Shown in pieces: positions 1-8,542 of a stretch of DNA of 57,059 bases (position 1 is the stretch's first letter; every line of letters begins with the position of its first letter). The notes under the pieces were generated by a model. The model made no database searches, was not told where the DNA came from, and was given only the letters and a program-made list of their open reading frames with translations. A program made the position numbers and the translations under genes. Origin of the DNA: Muribaculaceae bacterium (GTDB lineage: Bacteria > Bacteroidota > Bacteroidia > Bacteroidales > Muribaculaceae); assembly GCA_017505535.1 (NCBI GenBank), contig JAFVPD010000001.1:1-57059 (forward strand). Direction: 5' to 3'.

Positions 1-38
1 CGATGGTACTGCGAAAGTGGGAGAGTAGGTCACCGCCC
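1..38 (+). rRNA. rrf: 5S rRNA, 3' end only
   Basis: The first 38 bases match the conserved 3' strand of bacterial 5S rRNA, with the GGGAGAGTAGGTC block close to the 3' end. A strong terminator follows directly. The rest of the gene, and presumably the 16S and 23S genes, lie upstream of the window. The exact mature 3' end is uncertain by a few bases. Confidence 0.85.
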
Positions 39-46
39 CCTTCACA

Positions 47-80
47 AGCCCCGACTCAAACGAGCCGGGGCTTTTTATTT
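47..80 (+). terminator. rrn operon terminator
   Basis: AGCCCCG (47-53) pairs with CGGGGCT (66-72), with a further CTC/GAG inside the loop, followed by a T-rich run. It sits just after the 5S end, as expected for the end of an rRNA operon. Confidence 0.85.
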
Positions 81-340
81 ATACCCCATCGTGAGCTTTT
101 TAGACATAAGAACCGATTTAATTATAGACAGAAGAACCGATTTTAATTTTAAGACATAAGAACATAAAGACATATTTTGTTATCCCTACGTGTCTGCTAC
201 TTAAGGGGTATGTACTGAATAAACCGATAATTGCTAACGCCTACAAGGTTATACCCCTCAGTCACTTCGTGACAGCTCCCCTACATTATGGGAGCAGCTA
301 ACAGACTTCATACAAGGATTTCGAGGCAGAAGAATTAGAC
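80..340. repeat. degenerate copy of composite intergenic repeat (copy A)
   Basis: This gene-free stretch contains three direct copies of an 11-mer of the form GACAKAAGAAC at 103-113, 127-137 and 153-163. They are followed by TACCCCTCAGTCACTTCGTG (252-271), which continues into the GTCAC/GTGAC palindrome (261-273), and by AGCTCCC/GGGAGC arms (274-280 and 290-295). The same words recur at 18.8, 20.9-21.2 and 22.1-22.4 kb. In this copy the opposite arm (TGTTCTTATGTC) is absent, so it looks decayed or partial. Confidence 0.6.
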
Positions 341-354
341 TGTATGCTCAATAA

Positions 355-783
355 TTATAGGGTTTGTGTGATGTGTTTAATTTGTGAGTTTAAAATTCTG
401 ATATGTTTTAAGTTGTGTAGAGTAAAGAGATAATGTAAAGTAATACCGATTAAAGTTATTGATGTTGCGACAACGAGTGAGATTATTTCGGTAGAAGTTA
501 TTTCCCTAATAAATGTTGCTAATTGTATGCCCTCAAAATTGCTCAATTTGTAAATATCTGATGGGACTCCCCATGAGCATATAGTTATAATGAGGGCTGC
601 GATTATCCCGAGACAGAGTGTTGTTATAAGGCGAATTGACATCTCTCGTTTTGCTTTTTGTTGTTGTATTTGAACTTGATCAAGAATGTTTAGTTTAACA
701 GATAGTAATTCCATGAATTTGTTATCTGCTATTTCAGGATTGAAATCAGAGAAGTAGGATTTTAAATTGCTATCATTATTCAT
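355..783 (-). CDS. two-TM membrane protein downstream of ECF sigma factor
   Basis: A 142-residue protein of no family I recognise. Residues 1-45 are polar and partly helical. Two hydrophobic helices lie at about 50-70 and 99-120, and a short basic tail follows. Its start overlaps the end of the sigma factor gene by 8 nt, so the two are translationally coupled. A membrane protein coupled to an ECF sigma factor suggests an anti-sigma or signal-receiving partner, but the N-terminus has no clear zinc-finger (ZAS) motif. That role is inferred from position only. Confidence 0.7.
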   Translation of the reverse strand: MNNDSNLKSYFSDFNPEIADNKFMELLSVKLNILDQVQIQQQKAKREMSIRLITTLCLGIIAALIITICSWGVPSDIYKLSNFEGIQLATFIREITSTEIISLVVATSITLIGITLHYLFTLHNLKHIRILNSQIKHITQTL

Positions 784-1255
784 GACTTATTATTGCTTTT
801 AGATGTTTACGACCACGTACTAACTGCTGTTTTACGGCATCTTCGGTGCAACAAATGATGTTACATATTTCTTTAATAGAGTACCCTTCAAGATAGTATA
901 ACAAAATTGCCATACGTTCTTTTGGCGATAATTTGTTTAATGCTATATATAGCTCTTGGTATTTGAATGAAGAATCAGAGTTTTCGTTGCTTGTCTTAGT
1001 TGCCGCGTATTCAAGAGACAGATGTATTTTGTTGTTTTTTATCGAATCAAGAAATGTGTTGTGTGCAATTGCTTTTATCCATGCTGAAAATTTACTCTTT
1101 TCATGGTATTGAGCTAACGACAAGTAGGCTTTAATAAATGTTTCTTGGGCTATGTCATCGGCTAAATCTTGATCTCCACAACATAAGGCAAGCAGAAATC
1201 GTCTTAATGATTTCTGCTCTTGGGCAATTCTAATAATAAACTCATCCTTAGTCAT
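776..1255 (-). CDS. ECF-type RNA polymerase sigma factor
   Basis: A 159-residue sigma-70 family protein of ECF size. Region 2 covers about residues 10-75, with the helix typical of core binding (DLADDIAQETFIKAY) and a following WIKAIAHN segment. Region 4 covers about 100-155 (LSPKERMAILLYYLEGYS, then an HTH ending in RGRKHLK). It would direct RNA polymerase to an alternative promoter set. It is the middle gene of a three-gene minus-strand group: an upstream membrane protein ends 18 nt before it, and a downstream one overlaps it. The signal and regulon cannot be told from sequence. Confidence 0.92.
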   Translation of the reverse strand: MTKDEFIIRIAQEQKSLRRFLLALCCGDQDLADDIAQETFIKAYLSLAQYHEKSKFSAWIKAIAHNTFLDSIKNNKIHLSLEYAATKTSNENSDSSFKYQELYIALNKLSPKERMAILLYYLEGYSIKEICNIICCTEDAVKQQLVRGRKHLKAIISHE

Positions 1256-1273
1256 GCCTTATTGGGAAGTGAA

Positions 1274-1672
1274 TTAATTGTTGCTCTTTTTCTCAACGAA
1301 ATATGTGATATAAAAAGCAATACCTAAAGCAATAAGTATGCTTCCCAATAATAGAAGACATCCTGTAAGGTCATTTAGATTTGAATCATTAGCGCTATAT
1401 ATTATAACGAAGAATATGGTAATAGCAATTCCTACGCTCGAACAAATGTTCCCTGTGAGAAATTTAGAAGTAATGTTTTTTTTAGGCGATTTGTGCAAAA
1501 GCTTTGTGAGACTCTCAATGTCAATATTGATGTTCTTCTCCATTGCTGTAATTATTATTTGTGACAATTTGTTTGTTTCGTTCATGCTTTTTCGCATAAT
1601 TAGCCAAACGATTAATACCGGAAGAACAACACAGATAGAGGCAACTGTAAGAAAATCAAAAATGTAATACAT
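1274..1672 (-). CDS. small membrane protein, first gene of sigma-factor operon
   Basis: A 132-residue protein with a hydrophobic N-terminal helix (about 5-26), a basic/polar middle (27-70) and two hydrophobic helices near 72-92 and 103-124. The layout resembles the short DUF6249-like membrane proteins found beside ECF sigma genes in Bacteroides relatives; that family assignment is tentative. It is the first gene of the sigma-factor operon and probably part of the same sensory unit. No enzymatic motif is visible. Confidence 0.7.
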   Translation of the reverse strand: MYYIFDFLTVASICVVLPVLIVWLIMRKSMNETNKLSQIIITAMEKNINIDIESLTKLLHKSPKKNITSKFLTGNICSSVGIAITIFFVIIYSANDSNLNDLTGCLLLLGSILIALGIAFYITYFVEKKSNN

Positions 1673-1804
1673 AATTAAAAATTTAAAGGTTAAACAAATA
1701 GTTGTTTACTCTATTAACGATGTTAAAAGAGAAAAGGTGACATTTAGATGCACAAAAAAGAAATAACGGCAGATTCTTATGTCGGTAAATGTAGTATTGT
1801 GAGT

Positions 1805-2179
1805 TTATTTAAAAGATGATAAGGGAGGTAGAAATGCATCGGGAAAATGCTCGAGTTTGTATCCTGTTTCGGGTGTGCCTACAATAAGAATGATGTCAAA
1901 TTGAGGTTCATGAGGAATGTCGTATTGTTTTATGTAGGCATTGGCGGAGCGACAGATGTACAAGATTTTTTTATTGTCAATCGATTCTAAAGGGTCAACA
2001 TAATCATTTGAGCGTGTTTTTACCTCAACAAATACAATGCGGTTTCCTTTCATTGCAATGATGTCAATTTCATAGGAGCCTACGCGCCAATTGCGCTCGC
2101 ATATAGCATAACCTTCAGTTATGAGTTTCTCGCAGGCGATTTCTTCGCCCCATTTTCCGAGTTGATTGTGTTGAGCCAT
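1805..2179 (-). CDS. YraN family (UPF0102) endonuclease-fold protein
   Basis: 124 residues, the normal family length. The N-terminal GKWGEEIACEKL segment and the following nuclease-fold signature (E-ID then EVKTR in SYEIDIIAMKGNRIVFVEVK) are those of YraN, a small protein with a restriction-endonuclease-like (Holliday-junction resolvase-like) core. The cellular role of the family is not settled. It is a single minus-strand gene. A TAAGTTTG -7 element lies at 2209-2202, about 22 bases upstream of the ATG. Confidence 0.9.
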   Translation of the reverse strand: MAQHNQLGKWGEEIACEKLITEGYAICERNWRVGSYEIDIIAMKGNRIVFVEVKTRSNDYVDPLESIDNKKILYICRSANAYIKQYDIPHEPQFDIILIVGTPETGYKLEHFPDAFLPPLSSFK

Positions 2180-2201
2180 TGTTGTAATTCAGATTTTTTG
2201 A

Positions 2202-2209
2202 CAAACTTA
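2202..2209 (-). promoter_or_regulatory. -7 element for the YraN gene
   Basis: On the minus strand this reads TAAGTTTG, matching the Bacteroidetes TAnnTTTG -7 consensus. No clear -33 TTG was found at the usual distance. Confidence 0.45.
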
Positions 2210-2311
2210 CGAATATATTTATAAGGCACGAGAAATGAAGTGTTAAATAAAATGAATATAGACAAAAAGGGTCTTTTTCTATATGTGCTCAGACTTATTG
2301 TATAATTCCAT

Positions 2312-2341
2312 TTGTGCTTGGCGTAAATAATACTAATTTTG
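2312..2341 (+). promoter_or_regulatory. promoter for the 2373-6373 secreted protein pair
   Basis: TTG (2312-2314), a 19-base spacer and TAATTTTG (2334-2341) match the Bacteroidetes primary sigma consensus. The start codon is 31 bases downstream of the -7 element. Confidence 0.7.
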
Positions 2342-2372
2342 TAGGTTGAAAAATTAACTTAAACTTAAAACC

Positions 2373-2825
2373 ATGCGTTTCCTAACATTTACACTATTAC
2401 TTAGTGTCTTTTTCTCGCTCGGTGCTGCTGATAATATAGTAGTGCGCCAAAAGAGTGGAGACACAACTTATGCAATTGCGCAAATAAGCCACATTACATT
2501 TCCCTCAGATGGTAGCGGTGTAGTGATAAACTATACCGACAACACATCGCAAACATTCCCTCGCACAGATTTCATCTCATTGCGTTTCAATGGCAAGATG
2601 GTGGGAATGGATTTAGTCAGCAAAAACGAAGAATCGGCATTGGTTTACGATGCGGCAACTGCTACAATAATATTAGTGGGTGCTGATGCTCCGATATGTG
2701 TTTATTCATCAAATGGCGCTCTTGTTGCGGAAACTACCGAGAACAAGTTGAACGTATCGCATTTAGTATGTGGAACTTATGTAGTGAAGGCCGGTGCATT
2801 AACTTCTAAAATTTTAAAACGATGA
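2373..2825 (+). CDS. small secreted protein with C-terminal sorting-like domain
   Basis: 150 residues. A signal peptide (1-19, cut near GAADN) is followed by a module of about 50 residues with the pattern hydrophobic strand / DGSGVVINYTDN / TFPRTDFISLRF. The last 45 residues (ICVYSSNGALVAE, then a G-TYVVKAG strand and a basic end) look like a type IX secretion type A sorting domain or its non-sorting relative. The same N-terminal module opens the next gene, whose ATG overlaps this stop in an ATGA junction. The protein is probably exported and surface-linked; its binding partner is unknown. Confidence 0.75.
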   Translation: MRFLTFTLLLSVFFSLGAADNIVVRQKSGDTTYAIAQISHITFPSDGSGVVINYTDNTSQTFPRTDFISLRFNGKMVGMDLVSKNEESALVYDAATATIILVGADAPICVYSSNGALVAETTENKLNVSHLVCGTYVVKAGALTSKILKR

Positions 2826-5800
2826 AAAAGATAATCATAACAGCAATAGCAGCGCTTTCGCTTGTGTCGTTGGCATGGGCCGCTGAAACTATGTGGATAC
2901 ATCGTACTGATCGCATGACTTTGGGCTTGCCGATAGCCATTGCCGACAGTGTTTCATTGAGTAGCGATGGGGCAAATGTGGTGTTTACAGCAACCAATGG
3001 AGTAACACAAACAATGCCCAATTCCGAAGTTGAAAAAGTTACCCTTGGTGAAGCTTCATCAATTATTGAAGTGAAATTTGATGGCTCTGATGCTGAGATT
3101 ATTAACCCCTATGCATTTGAAGGCGTTACTGTAACAAAGAGCGGAGCCGATGTCGTTGTAACTTCAACATCAACAGTAGAATATACCTATCAATTGACCG
3201 GAACAACCACAACGGGGTCGTTCAAGATATATTCAGACAAGAAATTTATTCTTGATTTGAATAATGTTTCAATTACAAACGATAATGGTGCAGCCATCAA
3301 TATTCAATCGGGTAAAAAATGTACTGTATTGTTGAATGGAACCTCTAATCTTGCCGATGTCGCATCTTATACAACTGTGGCCGGAGAGGATCAAAAAGGA
3401 TGTTTCTTCAGTGAAGGTCAATTGGAATTTACCGGCACAGGTACATTAAATGTATCGGCAAACTATAAACATGGTATTGCGAGTGATGATTACATTGATA
3501 TTCAATCGGGTACAGTAAACATTTTGAAAGCCGCTAATGATGGCATTCGTGTGAATGATTATTTCTTGATGACCGGTGGAAAATTGACTACAGCATCAAC
3601 CGTTGGTGATGGAATTGATGGTGATGCCGGTTATATCCAAATAGATGGTGGCTCAATTGATATTAATGTGTCAACCGCAGATACAAAAGGTATTAAATGT
3701 GATAGTATAATAGTGGTTAACGGTGGTGATGTAAAACTAACCGTTCCGGCTGCACAAGGTAAAGGATTCAAGACAAAACAAACAATGACGGTCAATGGCG
3801 GTACTATCACAGCTAACATGACCGGTGACGTTGCAATCGTTTCAAACGATCCTTCTTATTGTTCGGCAATAAAGGCTGATGTAGATTTTGTTCAAACCGA
3901 CGGTACTATTACAATTACTCACTCCGGAGCCGGAGGTAAAGGTATCTCGGCCGATGGAAATGTAAGTATTCAAGGCGGAACACTTTCAGTGACAGTAACA
4001 GGAAGCAATGGCACATATACAAATACATCGGGCGTAACCGATAATTATGCTCCTACATGTATCTCGGCCGATAATAATGTGAACGTAAGTGGAGGTAATA
4101 TCACACTCAATGTGAAAGCAAATTCGGCTAAAGGTATCAAATCAGATGTCAATACAACAATCTCAGGTGGTACAATTACCGGAACTTTAACCGGAAGCAC
4201 AGTGGTTGTAAATTATGACCCTTCACATTGTACATTGATCAAGTGTGATGGTAATTATACTCAAAACGGAGGTACAATCAATGCAACTCATTCAGGAGTA
4301 GGAGGTAAGGGCATTTCAGTAGATGGTATTGCTACGTTTAATTCAGGAAATGTAACAATCACAACATCGGGTAGCGCTGCAACTTATACAGCTTCAACCG
4401 GAACAGATACTTATAGCCCAATATGTATCTCAGTTGATGGTAACTTGTATTTATTGGGCGGTACATTTAATGTGAAATCAACAGGAGCCGGTGGTAAATG
4501 TATCAAGAGCGATCAACAAATCGTAATGGGTACAGTTGATGGCGTTTCTCCTGACATTACAACTCCATCAGTAAGTTCAGGTAACATGACTCAAGTGTGG
4601 AACTATTCACAAAATGGTGGAAATAGTTCAAGTTGGGTTACTACAGGTTCACAAGGTGTAGAAGATATTGCATTGGCCAATGGTAAACTTTATGCAGTGT
4701 GCCGTGGTTCAAGCGCAACCGACCACACTATTAAGATTATTAATGCTTACACTGGAGCCCAAACCGGTACATTGAATACTAGTTCATGTACAGCAGGTAC
4801 TTATAATCTTAGTTCGGTAGAAACACTTGGCAGCACAATTCTCGCATGTAACTTGGCTGCTAACACTTCTACTAATTTGGTAATCTATAAGTGGGATAGC
4901 GATAGTTCAACTCCAACAGTATTGCTCAACTCCACACCTCCATGTACACGTGCCGGTGATGCAATGTCGGTAAGTGGAACAATGACAAGTGGCCGCATAT
5001 GGTTTGCTTATGGAAGTCAAGTATATTATTATACAATTTCAAATGGTGCAATCACATCAACGACACCTACAACAATTAACTTGACAAAGAATGGCTCGGC
5101 TTACGAAATGGCATCGGGTGTTCCATACTCAAATATCACAGTTGAGAGCGATGGCTCATTCTGGGTGGCAAGTTCTTTGGCAAACTATGCTGCAACACAC
5201 TTTAGCTCAACAGGTGCTTATATCGAAGAATTACCAAGTGGATTGGTAAACAATCAAGGTACAGATATTAAATTCTTCACATATAATGGAGTGAAATATG
5301 CTGCGGCGTCAACATATCTTAATACCTCAAACACAGCAATCTCAGAAGGAGCAGTTTCGGTAATCAATATGTCAACAAGTTCGGTAGAGGGCACATTCCC
5401 ATCTTCAGGTCTTGGTAGCACCCGTAACACTTGTTTCCGCAATTCAGTATGTGTCGAGTCAGGAACTGATTACTACTATGTTTGGATTAACGTGCCATTC
5501 CAAGGAGCCGCATGCTTCAAATATTCAGAGCCTGCGAGCGAAGAAGAGGATACACCCACCGAAGAAGAGACCCCGGCAGGTGAAATCGCACCATTGGTCG
5601 TTACAGCCGAGACAACAGGAGCGCAATTTGGGACATCTTCAGGAGGAGGTGGTGGACCTCAGCGTCCTGGAGGTTCAACTTCTTCAAGCTCTTCAACAAG
5701 TCCTAAAGTAATCAAGGCAATGTCGGCAATGACTGTAAATAGTGGTAGCTTTACAATCAAGTCGGCAGCAGAGGGTGGTGAAGGATTGGAATCGAAAACC

Positions 5801-6373
5801 ACAATCACAATTAATGGCGGAAATTTATATTTCAACACCTATGATGACTGTATCAATGCCGCAAGTGCATTGACAATCAACGGCGGTAACATGCGATGTG
5901 TAGCAACCGGAAACGATGCAATTGACTCGAATGGTTCAATGTCAATTACCGGCGGTCTTGTTTTGGCAAGTGGTACTCGTGACCCGGAAGAAGGTATTGA
6001 TGTGGACCAAGCAAGTAAATTGTCAATCACCGGTGGAACAGTAATTAACCAAAAAGGAAACATGTTGAACCTCACAACAACACAATGTAAGGTGCCAACA
6101 ATTAAGTATAGTAGCTCAATTACAGCCGGAACACTTATTACCATAACCGACTCGTCGGGCAATCACATTATGTCGTTCAAGGCGCCACAAGCAATGAGCC
6201 AAGGTTGTTACATTACATTGCCTGAATTTAAGTCGGGAAGTTCTTATAAACTTTATACCGGAGGAACCGTGAGTGGAGGAACCGTATTTAATGAAGTTAC
6301 AACCGGCGGAACATTCTCCGGCGGAACATTGAAAAAGTCATTTACAATTTCATCAAATCTCACATCATTGTAA
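2822..6373 (+). CDS. large secreted beta-helix protein (Cthe_2159/DUF4353-like) with inserted propeller-like region
   Basis: 1183 residues with a signal peptide (1-21). Residues 22-78 repeat the N-terminal module of the preceding gene. From about 80 to 580 there are regularly spaced turns of the type GG-x-I-x(n)-KGIKxD, a right-handed beta-helix like the carbohydrate-binding Cthe_2159 (DUF4353) family. Residues about 585-905 are different: beta-propeller-like repeats (DIALANGKLYAV, ITVESDGSFWVASS). An acidic then Gly/Ser-rich linker covers about 905-958, and the beta-helix resumes at 960 and runs to the end. It is probably an exported polysaccharide-binding surface protein; no catalytic activity can be assigned. 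A strong terminator follows. Confidence 0.8.
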   Translation: MKKIIITAIAALSLVSLAWAAETMWIHRTDRMTLGLPIAIADSVSLSSDGANVVFTATNGVTQTMPNSEVEKVTLGEASSIIEVKFDGSDAEIINPYAFEGVTVTKSGADVVVTSTSTVEYTYQLTGTTTTGSFKIYSDKKFILDLNNVSITNDNGAAINIQSGKKCTVLLNGTSNLADVASYTTVAGEDQKGCFFSEGQLEFTGTGTLNVSANYKHGIASDDYIDIQSGTVNILKAANDGIRVNDYFLMTGGKLTTASTVGDGIDGDAGYIQIDGGSIDINVSTADTKGIKCDSIIVVNGGDVKLTVPAAQGKGFKTKQTMTVNGGTITANMTGDVAIVSNDPSYCSAIKADVDFVQTDGTITITHSGAGGKGISADGNVSIQGGTLSVTVTGSNGTYTNTSGVTDNYAPTCISADNNVNVSGGNITLNVKANSAKGIKSDVNTTISGGTITGTLTGSTVVVNYDPSHCTLIKCDGNYTQNGGTINATHSGVGGKGISVDGIATFNSGNVTITTSGSAATYTASTGTDTYSPICISVDGNLYLLGGTFNVKSTGAGGKCIKSDQQIVMGTVDGVSPDITTPSVSSGNMTQVWNYSQNGGNSSSWVTTGSQGVEDIALANGKLYAVCRGSSATDHTIKIINAYTGAQTGTLNTSSCTAGTYNLSSVETLGSTILACNLAANTSTNLVIYKWDSDSSTPTVLLNSTPPCTRAGDAMSVSGTMTSGRIWFAYGSQVYYYTISNGAITSTTPTTINLTKNGSAYEMASGVPYSNITVESDGSFWVASSLANYAATHFSSTGAYIEELPSGLVNNQGTDIKFFTYNGVKYAAASTYLNTSNTAISEGAVSVINMSTSSVEGTFPSSGLGSTRNTCFRNSVCVESGTDYYYVWINVPFQGAACFKYSEPASEEEDTPTEEETPAGEIAPLVVTAETTGAQFGTSSGGGGGPQRPGGSTSSSSSTSPKVIKAMSAMTVNSGSFTIKSAAEGGEGLESKTTITINGGNLYFNTYDDCINAASALTINGGNMRCVATGNDAIDSNGSMSITGGLVLASGTRDPEEGIDVDQASKLSITGGTVINQKGNMLNLTTTQCKVPTIKYSSSITAGTLITITDSSGNHIMSFKAPQAMSQGCYITLPEFKSGSSYKLYTGGTVSGGTVFNEVTTGGTFSGGTLKKSFTISSNLTSL

Positions 6374-6396
6374 TTTGCTGAAATATAGCTGATATA

Positions 6397-6437
6397 GCAG
6401 AGACATTACTCCCCCGAGTAGTGTCTCTGCTTTTTTT
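6397..6437 (+). terminator. terminator after beta-helix protein gene
   Basis: A 14-bp stem (6397-6410 with 6417-6430, one G-T pair), a six-base loop and seven T residues directly after. Confidence 0.9.
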
Positions 6438-6486
6438 GTGTAGAAGGCAATTTGGGAGAAAGAGAGAACTTTGCGAGTCAGTAATT

Positions 6487-6516
6487 TTGCAGTTGTGGTA
6501 GATTGCATTATCTTTG
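6487..6516 (+). promoter_or_regulatory. promoter for tsaC-sugar transferase-ClC operon
   Basis: TTG (6487-6489), exactly 19 bases, then TATCTTTG (6509-6516). The TTG codon at 6514 that would lengthen the next gene lies inside the -7 element, so the start must be downstream. Confidence 0.75.
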
Positions 6517-6543
6517 CATAAACTTTGCACAAAATTTATATTC

Positions 6544-7119
6544 GTGGCACCACAGATTGATGAAGATATAAAACTTGCTTGTGAAGCAATGAAGCGCGGC
6601 GGAGTGATACTATATCCCACTGATACAGTGTGGGGTATAGGTTGTGATGCAACATGCAGTGAAGCTGTTAAACGAGTGTTTGAAATCAAACAACGTAGCG
6701 ACCACAAAGCTCTGATAGTGCTACTTGGCGATGTTGGGTTGTTGTCGCAATATGTTGACGATGTGCCTGAAATAGCCTATGATTTGATCGATGTAGCTGT
6801 CAAACCACTTACAATCGTGTATGATCAAGCCGTAGGACTTGCTCCGGAATTATTAGGTGTTGATGGTAGCGTGGGAATAAGAGTAACCACCGAAGAATTC
6901 TCTCGTAAATTGTGTAGAGCCTATCGTCGCCCCATAGTATCCACTTCGGCCAATGTGAGTGGTGCAGTCACCCCATCAATGTTTTCACAAATCAGTGATG
7001 AAATAAAGCAGAAAATGGACTATATAGTTCAATCTCGCCGAAACGATGCAGAGCCTCATGCCCCTTCGAGTGTAATCAAACTTGGTAAAGACGGAACAGT
7101 AAAAATCATCAGATCTTGA
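6544..7119 (+). CDS. tsaC: L-threonylcarbamoyladenylate synthase (Sua5/YrdC/TsaC family)
   Basis: Makes threonylcarbamoyl-AMP from threonine, bicarbonate and ATP, for the t6A modification of ANN-decoding tRNAs. The family core is clear: GGVILYPTDTVWGIGCDAT near the N-terminus, a KQRSDHKALIVLL segment, and TSANVSG near residue 140. It is the short form with no C-terminal Sua5 domain. I place the start at GTG 6544 (191 aa) because the in-frame TTG at 6514 lies within the -7 promoter element. It is the first gene of a plus-strand operon; its stop overlaps the possible TTG start of the next gene. Confidence 0.9.
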   Translation: MAPQIDEDIKLACEAMKRGGVILYPTDTVWGIGCDATCSEAVKRVFEIKQRSDHKALIVLLGDVGLLSQYVDDVPEIAYDLIDVAVKPLTIVYDQAVGLAPELLGVDGSVGIRVTTEEFSRKLCRAYRRPIVSTSANVSGAVTPSMFSQISDEIKQKMDYIVQSRRNDAEPHAPSSVIKLGKDGTVKIIRS

Positions 7120-8534
7120 TAGGAGAACGTCGACAAAGAATGAATTATGTGTTGGCCGATTTCGTTTCGACCAATATTGCATGGCTACTATTTAACGTGG
7201 TTAGATATACGTTTATAGAGTCAAATGAAATGTCGTTTCATTCATTGTCGGATTTTCTCACTTCGACAACCGTATTGCTTGGGCAATTGGTACTGCCGTT
7301 GATGATGCTTGCGATATATTATTTGTCGGGATATTACAATAAGGTATTTCTCAAATCACGATTACAAGAATTTATCACCACAGCCGGATCGGCATTTGTT
7401 GGAATGGTGATGATGTATTTTATTGTGCTATTTAATGACGACATGCCAAGTCGTTCATTTACCTATGAACTGGTGTTGATATTATTCCTCTTGTTGTTTG
7501 TAATAGTGTATATTTTCCGATTTGCCATTACACGCATTGCAACTCGCAAGATACATTCTCGTGAATGGGTAATAAACACGTTGGTGGTGGGCACGTCTCA
7601 CAATGCCCAAAAGTTGGAGGAACGATTACGCACGATGCGCAAATCTATGGGTTTCAATATAATAGGTTATGTGGAAACCTGTGCCGAAATGCCTACTCGC
7701 GAGCTAAATTTACCCGTTTATCATATTTCGGAAATCGCTGATGTGTGTGCCCGTGAAAATGTCAAGAATCTCATTGTTGTTCCTCATCGTCATGGAGTGA
7801 AAGCAACGTTGGAGCTTGTTAACATGTTGTTGCCATTGGATATGCCGATATATATATCGCCCGACTTGTATCAGTTGCTGACAACGCGAGTGAGAATGTC
7901 CAACATCGTAGGAGAGCCTTTGGTAGATATTTCTCGCACCGATATGAGTCAGAGTACACTCAATCTCAAACGCGTGAGTGACGTTATCGTATCGCTCTTG
8001 ACGTTAATTATTATTTCTCCATTATTACTTGCCATAGCTGTAGCCGTAAAATGTTCGTCAAAAGGACCTGTAATATATAAGCAACGACGCATTGGTTATC
8101 ACAAGAAACCATTCAATATCTATAAATTCCGGTCAATGAAAGTTGATGCCGAGGCAAGTGGCCCGGCTCTATCATCGCTCAATGACCCACGCATAACACC
8201 GTTGGGTCGATTCCTGCGAAAATATCGTCTTGACGAGTTGCCGCAATTTTGGAACGTGGTAAAAGGGGATATGTCGTTGGTGGGTCCTCGCCCCGAACGG
8301 GAATATTATATAAAGCAGATATTGACCAGAGCACCATATTATACACTCATACATCAAGTGCGCCCAGGAATAACCTCGTGGGGAATGGTGAAATATGGTT
8401 ATGCTTCAGATGTTGACGGAATGGTTGAACGATTGCGATATGACTTGTTGTATATCGAAAACGTATCAATGCTTGTTGACCTCAAGATAATGTTCTATAC
8501 GGTTCAAACAGTATTTACCGGGAAAGGAATTTAA
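7116..8534 (+). CDS. polyprenyl-phosphate sugar-1-phosphate transferase (exopolysaccharide initiating enzyme)
   Basis: 472 residues. It has four or five N-terminal membrane helices (about 15-140), a CoA-binding-like soluble domain (about 150-260), a re-entrant hydrophobic helix (about 285-305) and a C-terminal bacterial sugar transferase domain. That domain carries KFRSM, LRKYRLDELPQFWNV and DMSLVGPRPE. It would transfer a sugar phosphate from a nucleotide sugar to undecaprenyl phosphate, starting capsule or exopolysaccharide units. The start is either TTG 7116, overlapping the previous stop as TTGA, or ATG 7140. The segment RRQRMNYVLADF resembles family N-termini, which slightly favours 7116. 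Confidence 0.9.
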   Translation: MIGERRQRMNYVLADFVSTNIAWLLFNVVRYTFIESNEMSFHSLSDFLTSTTVLLGQLVLPLMMLAIYYLSGYYNKVFLKSRLQEFITTAGSAFVGMVMMYFIVLFNDDMPSRSFTYELVLILFLLLFVIVYIFRFAITRIATRKIHSREWVINTLVVGTSHNAQKLEERLRTMRKSMGFNIIGYVETCAEMPTRELNLPVYHISEIADVCARENVKNLIVVPHRHGVKATLELVNMLLPLDMPIYISPDLYQLLTTRVRMSNIVGEPLVDISRTDMSQSTLNLKRVSDVIVSLLTLIIISPLLLAIAVAVKCSSKGPVIYKQRRIGYHKKPFNIYKFRSMKVDAEASGPALSSLNDPRITPLGRFLRKYRLDELPQFWNVVKGDMSLVGPRPEREYYIKQILTRAPYYTLIHQVRPGITSWGMVKYGYASDVDGMVERLRYDLLYIENVSMLVDLKIMFYTVQTVFTGKGI

Positions 8535-8542
8535 TTACACCG

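Noticed and set aside
6514..6543. TTG start extending the TsaC gene by 10 codons
   Set aside because: The TTG is part of a TATCTTTG -7 element with a perfect -33 partner, so it lies upstream of the transcript.
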